Source of the DNA: Sulfurovum sp.
GTDB taxonomy: Bacteria; Campylobacterota; Campylobacteria; Campylobacterales; Sulfurovaceae
Direction of reading: 5' to 3'
Assembly: GCA_027081115.1 (NCBI GenBank)
Contig: JALWLD010000121.1
Span: 86,786-150,785 of the forward strand
DNA: 64,000 nt
The notes under the pieces were generated by a model. It was not told where the DNA came from and made no database searches. It worked only from the letters and a program-made list of their open reading frames with translations. Below, piece after piece: positions 33,414 through 42,794 of this stretch. The position numbers were made by a program, and so were the translations under genes. Position 1 is the first letter of the stretch. Every line of letters begins with the position of its first letter.

Positions 33414-34844
33414 ATGTTTGATGGAGAAGTAGAAGCAAAAGTATTTTTTGGTTCCAGTGAAGAGAGTAAAGAAGAGAAGTCTGAGAGATGTAGCCCATAC
33501 AATGGTATCGTGGTCTCTTTGGCACAGATTTGTGATGCGGATGATGCAAACAGAGCTTTGAAAATCGCGGCCCAAGCAGCACCTCTTGCAGCGAAAACAC
33601 TTATGTCTCAGCGTATATTGTGGCTTGAAGACGTGGCAAGAAAACTACAAGTCTATAGAGAAGAATTTGCAGAAATGTTAGCAAAGGAGGTAGGAAAACC
33701 TATCTCTTTTGCACGTGTAGAGGTAGACAGGTGTTCTGAGACCATTTTATTGACTGTTCTGGAAATGGCAAATCTCAATGGTGAAACTATCCCTACTGAT
33801 ATCATGCCAAGCGGTAAAAAAACATTGGCATTTTATAGACGAGAGCCTGTAGGTGTGGTTGTGTGTATTACCCCTTTCAATTTTCCTTTAAATCTTGTGG
33901 CACATAAGATTGCTCCGGCATTGGGTGCTGGAAATACTGTAGTACTAAAACCAACACCTGAAGCACCTATGACTGCTTATATGTTGGCAAAACTCTTTAT
34001 AGATTCAGAGTTTGCAGTCAAAGATGCACTCTCTGTGGTTTATGGAGATGCAGAGGTCGGTTCTGCACTGGTTAGCTCAGATATACCAAGAGTGATCTCT
34101 TTTACCGGATCAGTACCTGTAGGAAATATTATTACCAAGCAGGCAGGGATTAAAAAAGTTTCTCTTGAATTAGGGGGGAATGCCGCTACGTATATTGACA
34201 AAAGCGCAGATATCAAATATGCAGCAGAGCGATGTACTTATGGTGCATTTGTAAATTCTGGACAGGTATGTATCTCATTGCAGCGTATCTATGTTCACTC
34301 TGATGTTTATGATGAATTTGCCGAAGAGTTGGCAAAAGAGGTACAGACACTAAAAGTAGGTTCTCCATATGAAGAGGATACGTTTATGGGACCTCTTATT
34401 GATGAGGAGTCAAAAAACAGAGCCAAAACATGGGTTGCTTCTGCTCGAAATGAAGGGGCTTTTGTACTTACTGGAGGAGAAGAAATCAATGGTATGTTCC
34501 CTCCAACGGTTATGGTTAATGTGACGGATGATATGAATATCATCTGTGAAGAGGTTTTTGCTCCGATCGTCTCTCTCATAGAAGTAGACAGTTATGGTAT
34601 AGCCATCAAGAAGATGAATAACTCTCCTTACGGGCTACAGTTTTCTATTTTTACAAATGATTTGAAAATGACACAGTCCTTTATTGATGATGCACAGTGT
34701 GGTGGTGTGGTCATTAATGATATACCGACACTTCGTTTTGATGTGCAGCCTTACGGAGGATCTAAACTTTCAGGTGTGGGTCGTGAAGGACCAAAATGGG
34801 CACTTGAAGAGTTTACAGAAATCAAATCAGTGGTGATTTGCTAA
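33414..34844 (+). CDS. NAD(P)-dependent aldehyde dehydrogenase
   Basis: The 476-residue protein is a class 3-like ALDH. Signatures include ITPFNFPLNLVAHKIAPAL, the nucleotide segment FTGSVPVGNII, the glutamate motif LELGGNAA and the catalytic Cys in NSGQVCISLQRI. It oxidises an aldehyde to the acid; succinate-semialdehyde, lactaldehyde or glyceraldehyde-3-phosphate are all possible. A TATAAT at 33380-33385 is a probable -10. The DUF420 gene follows with overlapping stop and start. Confidence 0.93.
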   Translation: MFDGEVEAKVFFGSSEESKEEKSERCSPYNGIVVSLAQICDADDANRALKIAAQAAPLAAKTLMSQRILWLEDVARKLQVYREEFAEMLAKEVGKPISFARVEVDRCSETILLTVLEMANLNGETIPTDIMPSGKKTLAFYRREPVGVVVCITPFNFPLNLVAHKIAPALGAGNTVVLKPTPEAPMTAYMLAKLFIDSEFAVKDALSVVYGDAEVGSALVSSDIPRVISFTGSVPVGNIITKQAGIKKVSLELGGNAATYIDKSADIKYAAERCTYGAFVNSGQVCISLQRIYVHSDVYDEFAEELAKEVQTLKVGSPYEEDTFMGPLIDEESKNRAKTWVASARNEGAFVLTGGEEINGMFPPTVMVNVTDDMNIICEEVFAPIVSLIEVDSYGIAIKKMNNSPYGLQFSIFTNDLKMTQSFIDDAQCGGVVINDIPTLRFDVQPYGGSKLSGVGREGPKWALEEFTEIKSVVIC

Positions 34845-35323
34845 TGAATTATATGTTTCAACCTGGATTCTTAGGGACCAAAGCACCATTTTTTATGGAC
34901 TTTGTGACATTGATAGTGGCACTTCTACCACTCTTGGTAGGTATGGCGATCTCTTTTGCCAAAAATAGAAAATACTCCTTACATGCAAGAGTACAATGGT
35001 TTATTTTTATTGTCTCAGTGATTGTTGTGAGTTATTTTGAGTATGGTGTACGTTTGGGTGGGGGGTATGAGACCTTTGTACAAAATACACATGTTTCCCA
35101 CAACTACCTCTTTACGGTCTTGGTCATACATATTATTATTTCAGTATTGACGTTGGGTATTTGGGCAAGTACACTTTTTCGTGCCCGTTCCGATGCAGCG
35201 CAGGGTGGATTACCGGGAAGTTATTCCAAAGTACATAAAAAATCTGGTATACGTACTTTTATAGGGATTACTTTAACTTCTCTGACTGGTATCTGGGTTT
35301 ACCTTCTCCTCTTTGTGTTCTAA
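34844..35323 (+). CDS. DUF420-family membrane protein
   Basis: The 159-residue protein has four or five membrane helices with conserved-looking histidines in LHARVQ, HVSHNYLFTVLVIH and VHKKSGIRT, the DUF420 (YozB/CtaM-like) pattern. Some relatives help assemble haem-copper oxidases. ATG 34844 overlaps the previous stop and its own stop overlaps the next start. Confidence 0.75.
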   Translation: MNYMFQPGFLGTKAPFFMDFVTLIVALLPLLVGMAISFAKNRKYSLHARVQWFIFIVSVIVVSYFEYGVRLGGGYETFVQNTHVSHNYLFTVLVIHIIISVLTLGIWASTLFRARSDAAQGGLPGSYSKVHKKSGIRTFIGITLTSLTGIWVYLLLFVF

Positions 35324-35760
35324 TGAAAAAAGTAGCTATTTCTGCCTGTCTTTTGGGTGAAGCATGTCGCTATGATGCTACTTGTAACAGGGATAATTTT
35401 TTATTGGAAAAACTTGAAGGTTTTGAACTGATCCCTTTTTGTCCTGAAGACCATGCCTTTGGAACACCACGTCCAACGATGGATTTGGTGGAAACAGACA
35501 GTGGTATTAAGGCGATCTCCAATAAAACAAAAGAGAATCTCTCTTTTGTTATTGAACAGTATGCCAAAGATTTTTTTGATAAGCATAGAGAGATTGATCT
35601 TTTTATAGGTAAAGACAGAAGTCCCAGTTGTGGGGTTTGTTCCGCACGCGTGTATGACTATGAGAAAAATCTACTCTACATACATGAAGCAGGGTTAATG
35701 GCAAAAGAGGCTAAAGCCAGAGGTATTGAAAGTATAGATGCAGAAGATTACGAAGGATAA
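35323..35760 (+). CDS. DUF523 protein (TudS-like desulfidase family)
   Basis: The 145-residue protein has VAISACLLGEACRYDA at the N-terminus, CPE near residue 40 and KDRSPSCGVCSARVYD near residue 100, the DUF523 pattern. The cysteines fit a [4Fe-4S] cluster; a relative removes sulfur from 2-thiouracil. The substrate here is unknown. Confidence 0.85.
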   Translation: MKKVAISACLLGEACRYDATCNRDNFLLEKLEGFELIPFCPEDHAFGTPRPTMDLVETDSGIKAISNKTKENLSFVIEQYAKDFFDKHREIDLFIGKDRSPSCGVCSARVYDYEKNLLYIHEAGLMAKEAKARGIESIDAEDYEG

Positions 35761-35767
35761 CTATATT

Positions 35768-37207
35768 ATGAAATTACTCTTAACACTATTATTAAGTACA
35801 TTTTTTTTAGGTGCACAAACGATAAAAGAGGATATTACCAAACAGGCGATTGTCAAGATCTACAATGTGGCTAAAGTGCCAAATTATCTCTCTCCCTGGA
35901 GTACTTCCATGAGTAGCAGTACGGGTTCTGGTGCCATTATAGAAGGTGGTTATATTTTGACCAATGCCCATGTAGTGGCTAATCAGGCATTTTTGGAGGT
36001 ACAGCGTTACGGAGAGCGTAAACGTTACATTGCCAAAGTTTTGGCTGTCTCCCATCAGGCTGATTTAGCACTGTTAAAGGTAGAAGAGAAAGCCTTTTCA
36101 AATGGAGTAACACCACTTACTTTTGGTATGCTCCCTGAAGTTGAACAGAAGATTGTGGTATATGGTTACCCAATGGGTGGGTCTACACTCTCTGCAACTA
36201 TAGGGGTGGTCTCACGTGTTGAACATCATACTTATGCACACTCGGGAGAAGTTTTTTTGGCTGTACAGGTTGATGCAGCGGTAAATCCAGGGAATTCTGG
36301 TGGACCGGCACTCTCTGATGGTAAGATTGTTGGTGTTGTTATGCAGGTCATTTCCAAATCTCAAAATATTGGGTATCTTGTACCTGTGACAATGGTCAAA
36401 CATTTTATCGCTGATATGAAAGATGGGAAATATGATGGTTTTGCTGACATGGGCATAGGTACACAAAAGCTTGAAAATCCTGCTATGAGACGTTATTATG
36501 GACTGGATGAAAATGTATCGGGAAAACTGGTAGACAAGATTGGAGATCACTCTTCTATGAAATCAGTTTTAAAAATAGGGGATATTCTGACAGCAATAGA
36601 TGGGCATAACATTGAAAATGATGGTACAGTCGCTTTTCGGAACCATGAATATACGGATTACAACTATTATGTTGATCTGCATCAGATGGGAGAAAAGGTC
36701 ACTTTGGATATTATCAGAGATACCAAAGCGATGCAAGTCAAAGGGACTCTTTTAAACAGAGCAGATGATGTACTCCTGGTTAAGACGACACGTTACGATG
36801 AAATGCCGACCTATTTCATCTTTGGCGGCTATGTTTTTTCTCCTTTAACACGAAACCTCATACGTTCAACCAATCGTAACAGATTACGTATGTCCTGTCT
36901 GGCTTCAAAATGGCAAAAGGAAGAGAAAGACGAGGTAGTTGTGCTTCTGAAAGTATTGGCTTCGGATATCAGCCGTGGAGACAACAATTTTGGGATGTGG
37001 GCTATTGATACGATCAATGGAAAACCTTTTAAAAATTTTAAAGAATTTTATGAAATGATGCAAAATGTCAAAGAGGAATATATTGTTCTAGAAGACAAAG
37101 ATGGTGTTAAAGTCATTATAGATAAAAAAGAAGCTTTAGAAAAACAGAATGAACTCCTAAAGAAATACAATATCGAGTATGACAGATCAGAAGACCTTAG
37201 GAGATAA
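35768..37207 (+). CDS. Deg/HtrA-type periplasmic serine protease with PDZ domain
   Basis: The 479-residue protein has a signal peptide (MKLLLTLLLSTFFLGAQ), a trypsin-like domain with TNAHVV (His), HQADLALLKV (Asp) and NPGNSGGP (Ser), then a PDZ-like domain (about residues 225-320) and a C-terminal region of about 150 residues unlike DegP. The layout resembles plant Deg9-type and large bacterial Deg proteases. ATG 35768 is used because the signal peptide begins there; upstream codons overlap DUF523. Confidence 0.88.
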   Translation: MKLLLTLLLSTFFLGAQTIKEDITKQAIVKIYNVAKVPNYLSPWSTSMSSSTGSGAIIEGGYILTNAHVVANQAFLEVQRYGERKRYIAKVLAVSHQADLALLKVEEKAFSNGVTPLTFGMLPEVEQKIVVYGYPMGGSTLSATIGVVSRVEHHTYAHSGEVFLAVQVDAAVNPGNSGGPALSDGKIVGVVMQVISKSQNIGYLVPVTMVKHFIADMKDGKYDGFADMGIGTQKLENPAMRRYYGLDENVSGKLVDKIGDHSSMKSVLKIGDILTAIDGHNIENDGTVAFRNHEYTDYNYYVDLHQMGEKVTLDIIRDTKAMQVKGTLLNRADDVLLVKTTRYDEMPTYFIFGGYVFSPLTRNLIRSTNRNRLRMSCLASKWQKEEKDEVVVLLKVLASDISRGDNNFGMWAIDTINGKPFKNFKEFYEMMQNVKEEYIVLEDKDGVKVIIDKKEALEKQNELLKKYNIEYDRSEDLRR

Positions 37208-37228
37208 ATTAGGCTAGACCATTATATT

Positions 37229-38953
37229 TTAGTCTTTTAGAAGTAAAAGTACAATAATGGTTGCCAGTGAAAGGGAGACCATTTTCCAAAAGAAGACAGG
37301 ATTACGCTCCAGAAGAGGTGGTCTTCTTTTTTTCAAATATTCGGGATTGGGATGGCGTAGGTCATAGGTAAACTCGGAAAGCTCAGAATAGCGGTCATAG
37401 GGATCTACTTCTAAAGCTTTTCGAAGTGTTTCATCTACCCACAGAGGGGTATCTCCATTTTCTGTATAGAGACTTTTATACTTTAGTTTTTTCTGTTCTG
37501 CTTTGGTTTTAGCTCTAGCTACAGAGACACCGTAAGGTAGTTTTCCCGAGATCATTTGGTAAGCGATGAGTCCTAGAGAGTAGAGGTCAGACTTACTGGA
37601 ACCCATCTCACCTATGAAGTACTCCGGTGCGGAGTACTGGGCTGTGCCTTGCAGGTTCTCCTGTTCTATAAAGCTGTTGATATCTGCAATACCTTCAACA
37701 CGAGTAGAGCCAAAGTCAATAATTTTAATGGTTCCTAAACTGTCTATCATAATGTTTTCGGGTCTGAGGTCCTGGTGTATCATCTCTTGACGATGCATGG
37801 CAAGTAGACCTTTGGCTATCTGCTCTGTAATTTTACGTACCACTTCAAGTGATGGTTTTGGATTGTCTATCATCCATTGTGTGAGGGTTTGTCCTTCGAT
37901 GAACTCTGTCACATTGTAGAGGTAATTACGTTTCCGTGTCGGCAGGTATGATTTGATGAGGTGAGGGTTATTCATACGAATAGCGATCCACTCTTCCATG
38001 AGAAAACGTTCCAGGTAGGCTTTGTCATTTTGCAAGTCAACAGAAGGTGTTTTGATGACCACTTTGGTTCCTGTCTCTTTGTCTACAGCAAGGTAGACAT
38101 GACTTCGGGAGCTGCCGTGTAACTCTTGCACAATCTCGTAGCCGTCAAACTCCATACGTGTTTCAAGTAGTGGAGGCAAAGGTTTGTCAATAAGTTGCTT
38201 GTCTACTTCTGTAACATCTTTAGTCGGAAGTGAATCAATTTTTACAATTTGAATGGTCAAGTTGTCTGTAGATCCATCATTATAGGCTTCATCAAGTAGG
38301 ATTTGTGCTGCACTTTGCAGGTCATTCTCATGTGTAGAGATAGTATTTATGAGAATATTTTCATCAATATGCTCATAAACACCATCGGTCATAAAGAAGA
38401 AAAGATCACCTATTTCCAAAGAAAAGCTGTCATAATCAACATTTAGAACAGAGTCCATGCCCAAAGCACGTGAAAGGTAGGAGATATTTTGTCCTACCCA
38501 GAGTCTGTGGTCTTCTGACAGACGCTCCAGCTGTCCATCGCGTAGACGGTAGATACGTGCATCCCCGATATGGAACATGTAGGCTGTATTGGAGCGAAAG
38601 ATCATAGCAGAGAAGGTACATACATACCCTTTGTCTTTATCATGGGCGTATTGTCCCTGTTTACTTTGCGAAAAGAGCCAGGAGTTAGTTGCATAGAGGA
38701 CACGTTGAGCAGATTTTTTTACAGACCATGAGTCTGATGTCGAGAAGTAGTCCATAAGGAAAGAGGTAACGGCTGTTTTAGAAGCTATCTGAGAGACATC
38801 AGACGAACTGATACCATCTGCCAGTGCAACGGCAATACCTTTGGTAGTAAGTTGAGGTTCTGAGGGGATACAAAGGTCATGGAAATCCTGATTGATCTCT
38901 TTGCGACCTTTGCTTGTCGCTTCTCCCAGCGATATGGTGAGTTGCGTTCCCAT
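37229..38953 (-). CDS. Fused PP2C phosphatase - serine/threonine kinase, membrane anchored
   Basis: The 574-residue protein has an N-terminal PP2C domain (about 1-240; ALADGISSSDVS, HIGDARIYRL and FFMTDGVYEH hold the metal-binding Asp residues), a kinase domain (about 270-545) with HQDLRPEN (D395 catalytic) and DFG (D413), and one C-terminal membrane helix (about 552-571). Kinase and opposing phosphatase in one chain could switch a shared target. It lies 7 bp after the nitrite/formate channel gene, so that channel is a likely target. Similar fusions occur beside nitrate or nitrite transporters in other bacteria. Confidence 0.93.
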   Translation of the reverse strand: MGTQLTISLGEATSKGRKEINQDFHDLCIPSEPQLTTKGIAVALADGISSSDVSQIASKTAVTSFLMDYFSTSDSWSVKKSAQRVLYATNSWLFSQSKQGQYAHDKDKGYVCTFSAMIFRSNTAYMFHIGDARIYRLRDGQLERLSEDHRLWVGQNISYLSRALGMDSVLNVDYDSFSLEIGDLFFFMTDGVYEHIDENILINTISTHENDLQSAAQILLDEAYNDGSTDNLTIQIVKIDSLPTKDVTEVDKQLIDKPLPPLLETRMEFDGYEIVQELHGSSRSHVYLAVDKETGTKVVIKTPSVDLQNDKAYLERFLMEEWIAIRMNNPHLIKSYLPTRKRNYLYNVTEFIEGQTLTQWMIDNPKPSLEVVRKITEQIAKGLLAMHRQEMIHQDLRPENIMIDSLGTIKIIDFGSTRVEGIADINSFIEQENLQGTAQYSAPEYFIGEMGSSKSDLYSLGLIAYQMISGKLPYGVSVARAKTKAEQKKLKYKSLYTENGDTPLWVDETLRKALEVDPYDRYSELSEFTYDLRHPNPEYLKKRRPPLLERNPVFFWKMVSLSLATIIVLLLLKD

Positions 38954-38960
38954 GAGAGTC

Positions 38961-39773
38961 CTACTTTAGGTTTCTTTTTTCACCTGTCTTAATGTGTGTA
39001 GCATACAGGGTTAACCCTGTAAATGCCAAACCACCAACAAGGTTACCTGTAACAGTAGGAAGCTCATTCCAGACGATGTAATCCATTAGTGTAAAGTCTC
39101 CACCCATAATAAGTGCGAACGGGAATAAGAACATGTTTACAACTGAGTGTTCAAAACCCATGTAGAAGAACAACATAATAGGCATCCACATTGCAATGGC
39201 TTTTCCTGAAACTGTTGAAGATACCATCGCACCAACAACACCCATAGAGACCATCCAGTTACAGAGCATACCACGAATAAAGATCGTGAACCAGCCATCC
39301 GTACCATATGCTTGGTAACCCAGTGTTCTGGCTTCACCTATCTTTGCTACTTTGGCAGCAATAGCACCACCGTCTGTATTAAATCCGTAGGTAAAGATGT
39401 ATGCCATCATAAATGCAACCAAGAGTGCTCCACCCAAGTTACCTAAAAATACAAGTCCCCAGTTTCTAAGTACCTGTTTTACCGTGACACCAGGACGTTT
39501 GTCAATGAGTGCCAAAGGTACCAACATAAAGACACCGGTTAAGAGGTCAAACTGCATAAGATAAAGCATGATGAAACCAACCGGGAATAAAACGGCACCA
39601 AGTAGAGGTGAACCGGTTTTCATTGCAACAGTAATAGCAAATACTGCTGCCAATGCCAAGATGGCACCTGCCATAAATGCACGAATAAGGGTGTCTTTGG
39701 TAGACATATAGACTTTGGATTCTCCCGAATCAACCATTTTTGTTACGAACTCTGTAGGGACTAAATAAGCCAT
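38961..39773 (-). CDS. Formate/nitrite transporter (FocA/NirC family)
   Basis: The 270-residue protein has six membrane helices and FNT signatures (LLGAVLFPVGFIMLY, LGNLGGALLVAF, MWMPIMLFFYMGFEHSVVNMF). It forms a pentameric anion channel for formate, nitrite or related ions. The ATG at 39773 is chosen because AAGGAA lies just upstream; a TTG five codons earlier overlaps that site. Given the denitrification genes, nitrite is the likely substrate. A -10 (TATAAT at 39808-39803 on the minus strand) precedes it. Confidence 0.9.
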   Translation of the reverse strand: MAYLVPTEFVTKMVDSGESKVYMSTKDTLIRAFMAGAILALAAVFAITVAMKTGSPLLGAVLFPVGFIMLYLMQFDLLTGVFMLVPLALIDKRPGVTVKQVLRNWGLVFLGNLGGALLVAFMMAYIFTYGFNTDGGAIAAKVAKIGEARTLGYQAYGTDGWFTIFIRGMLCNWMVSMGVVGAMVSSTVSGKAIAMWMPIMLFFYMGFEHSVVNMFLFPFALIMGGDFTLMDYIVWNELPTVTGNLVGGLAFTGLTLYATHIKTGEKRNLK

Positions 39774-39924
39774 CTGTTTCCTTGTCAATTTATTTTGAGA
39801 GTATTATAGCTATGTTTGGACGTCTTATAATCATTTAATTGTATAAAAAATAATCACTTTGGCATAAAGTCAAGAGGAGAAGGGAAAGAGATATTTCCCC
39901 TAACTGTAAGAGAGTGTTGTAGAT

Positions 39925-40266
39925 CTATGCTTTTGGTTCTGTAAGAAATGAGAGTGTTAAAACATCTCTTCCATCAATCACTTTACGACCTACATAGAGT
40001 TTTACTGAGTGGAAGAGAAGCAAGTCACCGGCATAGTTGATACCCAAAATAAAAGTATATTCTCCAAAAGAGTATCGTTTCAGACCTTTTGCTTCAGGTG
40101 TCACTTCTGGATTATTGATCTTGCATCCGATAGCGTTAGGGAAGTCGTGAGGTCCTTTTCCTGCATCATGTATACTTACTTCTCCGAGTTCAGAAGTGAT
40201 CTGTACAGAGAGTTTATTGTCTAGTTCATGTGTTTTAATCGTATATGCACCGAATTGAATTTGCAT
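39925..40266 (-). CDS. Hypothetical protein
   Basis: The 113-residue product has no signal peptide or membrane helix and reads as a beta-rich small domain (MQIQFGAYTIKTHEL...). I do not recognise it. The start at 40266 has AAAAAGGAA upstream; an in-frame ATG seven codons earlier has none. A 152-bp gap separates it from the channel gene. Confidence 0.65.
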   Translation of the reverse strand: MQIQFGAYTIKTHELDNKLSVQITSELGEVSIHDAGKGPHDFPNAIGCKINNPEVTPEAKGLKRYSFGEYTFILGINYAGDLLLFHSVKLYVGRKVIDGRDVLTLSFLTEPKA

Positions 40267-40352
40267 TTTTTTCCTTTTTAAAATCATCTATGTATAGTAT
40301 TATAGTCAAGAAAGGCTATTGAATGACTAAGTAAGAAAGATAATTTTTTATT

Positions 40353-40568
40353 TTATTCATATTTTTTAAATTGTTCTAACCACTCTTTGTCTTCTTCGCT
40401 GAGTTTTCCTACACGTTCAAGTAATTTTTTTTTCGTTGAGATGAGATCATCTATTTCTAAATAGGCTAAAAGAGCAGGGTTGATGGTAGGTTCATCTCTA
40501 CCATAAGAGATGAGTTTTTCTATCTCTGCGAGTAATTTTTCTTTACTTTGTTTTTTTTCTGTATCCAT
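40353..40568 (-). CDS. Small hypothetical helical protein
   Basis: The 71-residue protein is highly charged and helical, with two likely coiled-coil stretches (KEKLLAEIEKLISYG and ISTKKKLLERVGKLSEEDKEWLEQF). No family is recognised. A similar short helical protein is common in Campylobacterota, which is only an impression. Confidence 0.6.
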   Translation of the reverse strand: MDTEKKQSKEKLLAEIEKLISYGRDEPTINPALLAYLEIDDLISTKKKLLERVGKLSEEDKEWLEQFKKYE

Positions 40569-40583
40569 TTTGCTATACTACCG

Positions 40584-40604
40584 TAGAAATTAGAAATTAG
40601 AAAT
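40584..40604 (+). repeat. Three tandem 7-bp repeats
   Basis: TAGAAAT is repeated three times without spacer, with a further partial copy (CTAGAAATAG) before the bcp ribosome site. It lies between divergent genes. Confidence 0.7.
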
Positions 40605-40630
40605 TAAAAACTAGAAATAGAGGAGTTAGA

Positions 40631-41098
40631 ATGTTAGAAGTAGGAACTGTAGTACCAGATTTTTGTCTACCAAATCAAGATGAAGAGGAGATCTGTCTAC
40701 GTGATATAAAAGGAAGATGGATTGTGCTCTATTTTTACCCTAAGGACAATACACCAGGATGTACAACAGAAGCGTGTGATTTTACAGCAGCACTGCCAGA
40801 CTTTGAAGGATTGGATGCTATTGTATTAGGTGTCAGTCCCGACTCTCCTAAAAAACATAGAAATTTTATTGAGAAGAAAGATCTTAAAATTACTCTCTTG
40901 GCAGATGAAGATAAAGAACTTTGTAACCTCTTTGGTGTGTGGCAGCTTAAAAAGTTTATGGGAAAAGAGTATATGGGTGTGGTTAGATCTACCTTTATTA
41001 TCGATCCAGAGGGGAAAATTGCTGCGGTATGGACCAAAGTGAGAGTTAAAGGACATGTGGATGAAGTAAAAGAAACACTTGAAGCATTACAAAAATAA
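40631..41098 (+). CDS. bcp: Thioredoxin-dependent peroxiredoxin, Bcp/PrxQ type
   Basis: The 155-residue protein has the peroxidatic motif TPGCTTEACDF with C44 and the resolving C49 five residues on, as in atypical 2-Cys PrxQ/Bcp enzymes. It reduces hydrogen peroxide and organic hydroperoxides in the cytoplasm. AGGAG precedes the ATG. Confidence 0.93.
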   Translation: MLEVGTVVPDFCLPNQDEEEICLRDIKGRWIVLYFYPKDNTPGCTTEACDFTAALPDFEGLDAIVLGVSPDSPKKHRNFIEKKDLKITLLADEDKELCNLFGVWQLKKFMGKEYMGVVRSTFIIDPEGKIAAVWTKVRVKGHVDEVKETLEALQK

Positions 41099-41186
41099 GT
41101 GTATAATAATAAAAACATCTTTTAATGATTTGTACATGTATTGAGTCTTTAAATCGCGTGGCAAATTTCTCAAAAGGAGTATAAAA

Positions 41187-41450
41187 ATGCAAACACATAT
41201 TACAGGTTCAGGAAAAAGAGAGAGAAGATCAAAAGGGAGAAATAAAAAACCGGAGATCTATTTTGCAGTAGAGATTATGCTCCTTGCTTTGGTTGTTTTT
41301 GTTATCTCTTTTGCCAATATTAAATTTTTAACCGTACTGAGTACGTTGGCAGCAGTCTTTTTTATAATACAATCTTGTTACCCACGTTATAGAAAAATAG
41401 TAGCTAGACAGACAGACCATAAAGTATACAACCATAAAGAACACCATTGA
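41187..41450 (+). CDS. Small basic membrane protein
   Basis: The 87-residue protein has a very basic N-terminus (GKRERRSKGRNKK), two membrane helices (about 26-42 and 44-63) and a His/Lys-rich tail. A good AAAGGAG site precedes ATG 41187. Function unknown. Confidence 0.6.
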   Translation: MQTHITGSGKRERRSKGRNKKPEIYFAVEIMLLALVVFVISFANIKFLTVLSTLAAVFFIIQSCYPRYRKIVARQTDHKVYNHKEHH

Positions 41451-41463
41451 TCTAGCTCATTGT

Positions 41464-41498
41464 TATGTGGCTATAGAATATGCTGAAATAGTCACATA
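41464..41498 (+). terminator. Stem-loop after small membrane protein gene
   Basis: TATGTGGCTAT (41464-41474) pairs with ATAGTCACATA (41488-41498) over 11 bp with one G-U pair and a 13-base loop. A short T-run follows about 10 bp on. Confidence 0.45.
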
Positions 41499-41535
41499 CA
41501 CCCTCACTTTTATACAATCTTAAATAATTTTTCGG

Positions 41536-41757
41536 TATAATTGCGTTCCTTATTCATCTACAGCTGTATAAATAGCTTGAATAATGGAAATACTCATGTA
41601 GTTATTCCTTGACTGGTTGCACCTTGTGTGTTGATGACTGCAGCGGATGAATTGAATGAATTACCAATTCAATTCTAAAACCTAGTGATGAAGCTATGCT
41701 TTTAACTGAATTTTTACAATGTGAAAGTTCTATTAACGATATACCAAGGAGAAACTT
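41536..41757 (+). promoter_or_regulatory. rpsB promoter and roughly 210-nt leader
   Basis: TATAAT at 41536-41541 puts +1 near 41548, leaving a leader of about 210 nt before ATG 41758. The leader has a 9-bp inverted repeat (GAATTGAAT at 41649-41657 with ATTCAATTC at 41667-41675) and an AAGGAGAAAC ribosome site. Long rpsB leaders are known to mediate feedback by S2. Confidence 0.5.
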
Positions 41758-42792
41758 ATGGTAACAATGAAAGACCTATTGGAGTGTGGAGTACACTTCG
41801 GACACCAAACAAGAAGATGGAATCCAAAAATGAAGAAGTTCATTTTCGGTGCAAGAAAGAACATCTATATTATCGACCTTCAAAAAACACTTAGATATTT
41901 CAAATATACATACAATGTTGTTAGAGATGCAGCTGCAGAGGGGCAAACAGTTCTTTTTGTAGGTACTAAGAAACAAGCTAGACAAGCAGTAAAAGAACAT
42001 GCTGAGAGATGTGGTATGCCTTACGTTGCAACTAGATGGTTAGGTGGTATGTTAACAAACTACCCAACAATGAAAAAATCTATCAGAAAACTTGAAATTA
42101 TTGAGCAGATGGAAGAGAATGGTCAGCTTGATATGTTGACTAAAAAAGAAGCATTGATGCTTTTGAGAAAGAAAGAGAAGTTGTCTTCATACCTTGAAGG
42201 TTTCAGACATATGAAAAAACTTCCAGACATGATGTTTGTTGTGGATGTTGTAAAAGAGCACATTGCAGTAAAAGAAGCAAGAAGACTTGGTATGAAAGTA
42301 GTTGCACCACTAGACACTAACTGTGATCCAGATGTAGTTGATTACCCGATTCCAGGAAACGATGATGCTATTAGATCTATCAACCTTTTCTGTAAAGAGA
42401 TGGCTGAAGCGATTATCGAAGGTAAAGCAGCATATGCTGAAGCAAATGGTGAGGCAGCAGAAGAAGTATCTACTGGTGAAATGGAAGCAGTTATGGCTGA
42501 AGCAGCAGCTGAAGAAACAGCAGCTCCGGCAACTGAAGCTGAAGTTGAGAAATTGGTTGAAAAGAAAGCAGCACCAGCTAAAGAAACTTCTGATAAAAAA
42601 GGTGATGATCTTACTAAGATCGTTGGTGTTGGTAAAGTATATCAGGGTAAATTAAATGATGAAGGTTTCTATACTTACGCTGACGTTGCAAACATGACTG
42701 ATGCACAAATCGAAGTAATGGAAGAAAAATACAGCTTCAAAGGAAACTTCAGAGACGCTGTTGCATCTGCAAAAGAATTGGCGGAGGCGTAA
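41758..42792 (+). CDS. rpsB: 30S ribosomal protein S2 with C-terminal helix-hairpin-helix extension
   Basis: The first 230 residues are a normal S2 ([20 protein letters not shown] at the start, then [23 protein letters not shown]). S2 usually ends near residue 240-260, but here about 110 residues follow: an Ala/Glu-rich linker (about 228-282) and a compact domain [22 protein letters not shown]..., which has the helix-hairpin-helix pattern ([12 protein letters not shown]) seen in some extended ribosomal and repair proteins. Coding is continuous, so the extension is genuine. It is co-transcribed with tsf, 2 bp on. Confidence 0.96.
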   Translation: MVTMKDLLECGVHFGHQTRRWNPKMKKFIFGARKNIYIIDLQKTLRYFKYTYNVVRDAAAEGQTVLFVGTKKQARQAVKEHAERCGMPYVATRWLGGMLTNYPTMKKSIRKLEIIEQMEENGQLDMLTKKEALMLLRKKEKLSSYLEGFRHMKKLPDMMFVVDVVKEHIAVKEARRLGMKVVAPLDTNCDPDVVDYPIPGNDDAIRSINLFCKEMAEAIIEGKAAYAEANGEAAEEVSTGEMEAVMAEAAAEETAAPATEAEVEKLVEKKAAPAKETSDKKGDDLTKIVGVGKVYQGKLNDEGFYTYADVANMTDAQIEVMEEKYSFKGNFRDAVASAKELAEA

Positions 42793-42794
42793 TC

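Noticed and set aside
40584-40619. Tandem TAGAAAT repeats as a CRISPR or mobile-element trace
   Set aside because: Units are 7 bp without spacers and there are no cas or transposase genes.
41580-41757. tRNA or small RNA gene before rpsB
   Set aside because: No cloverleaf or CCA end could be drawn; the region is better explained as the rpsB leader.
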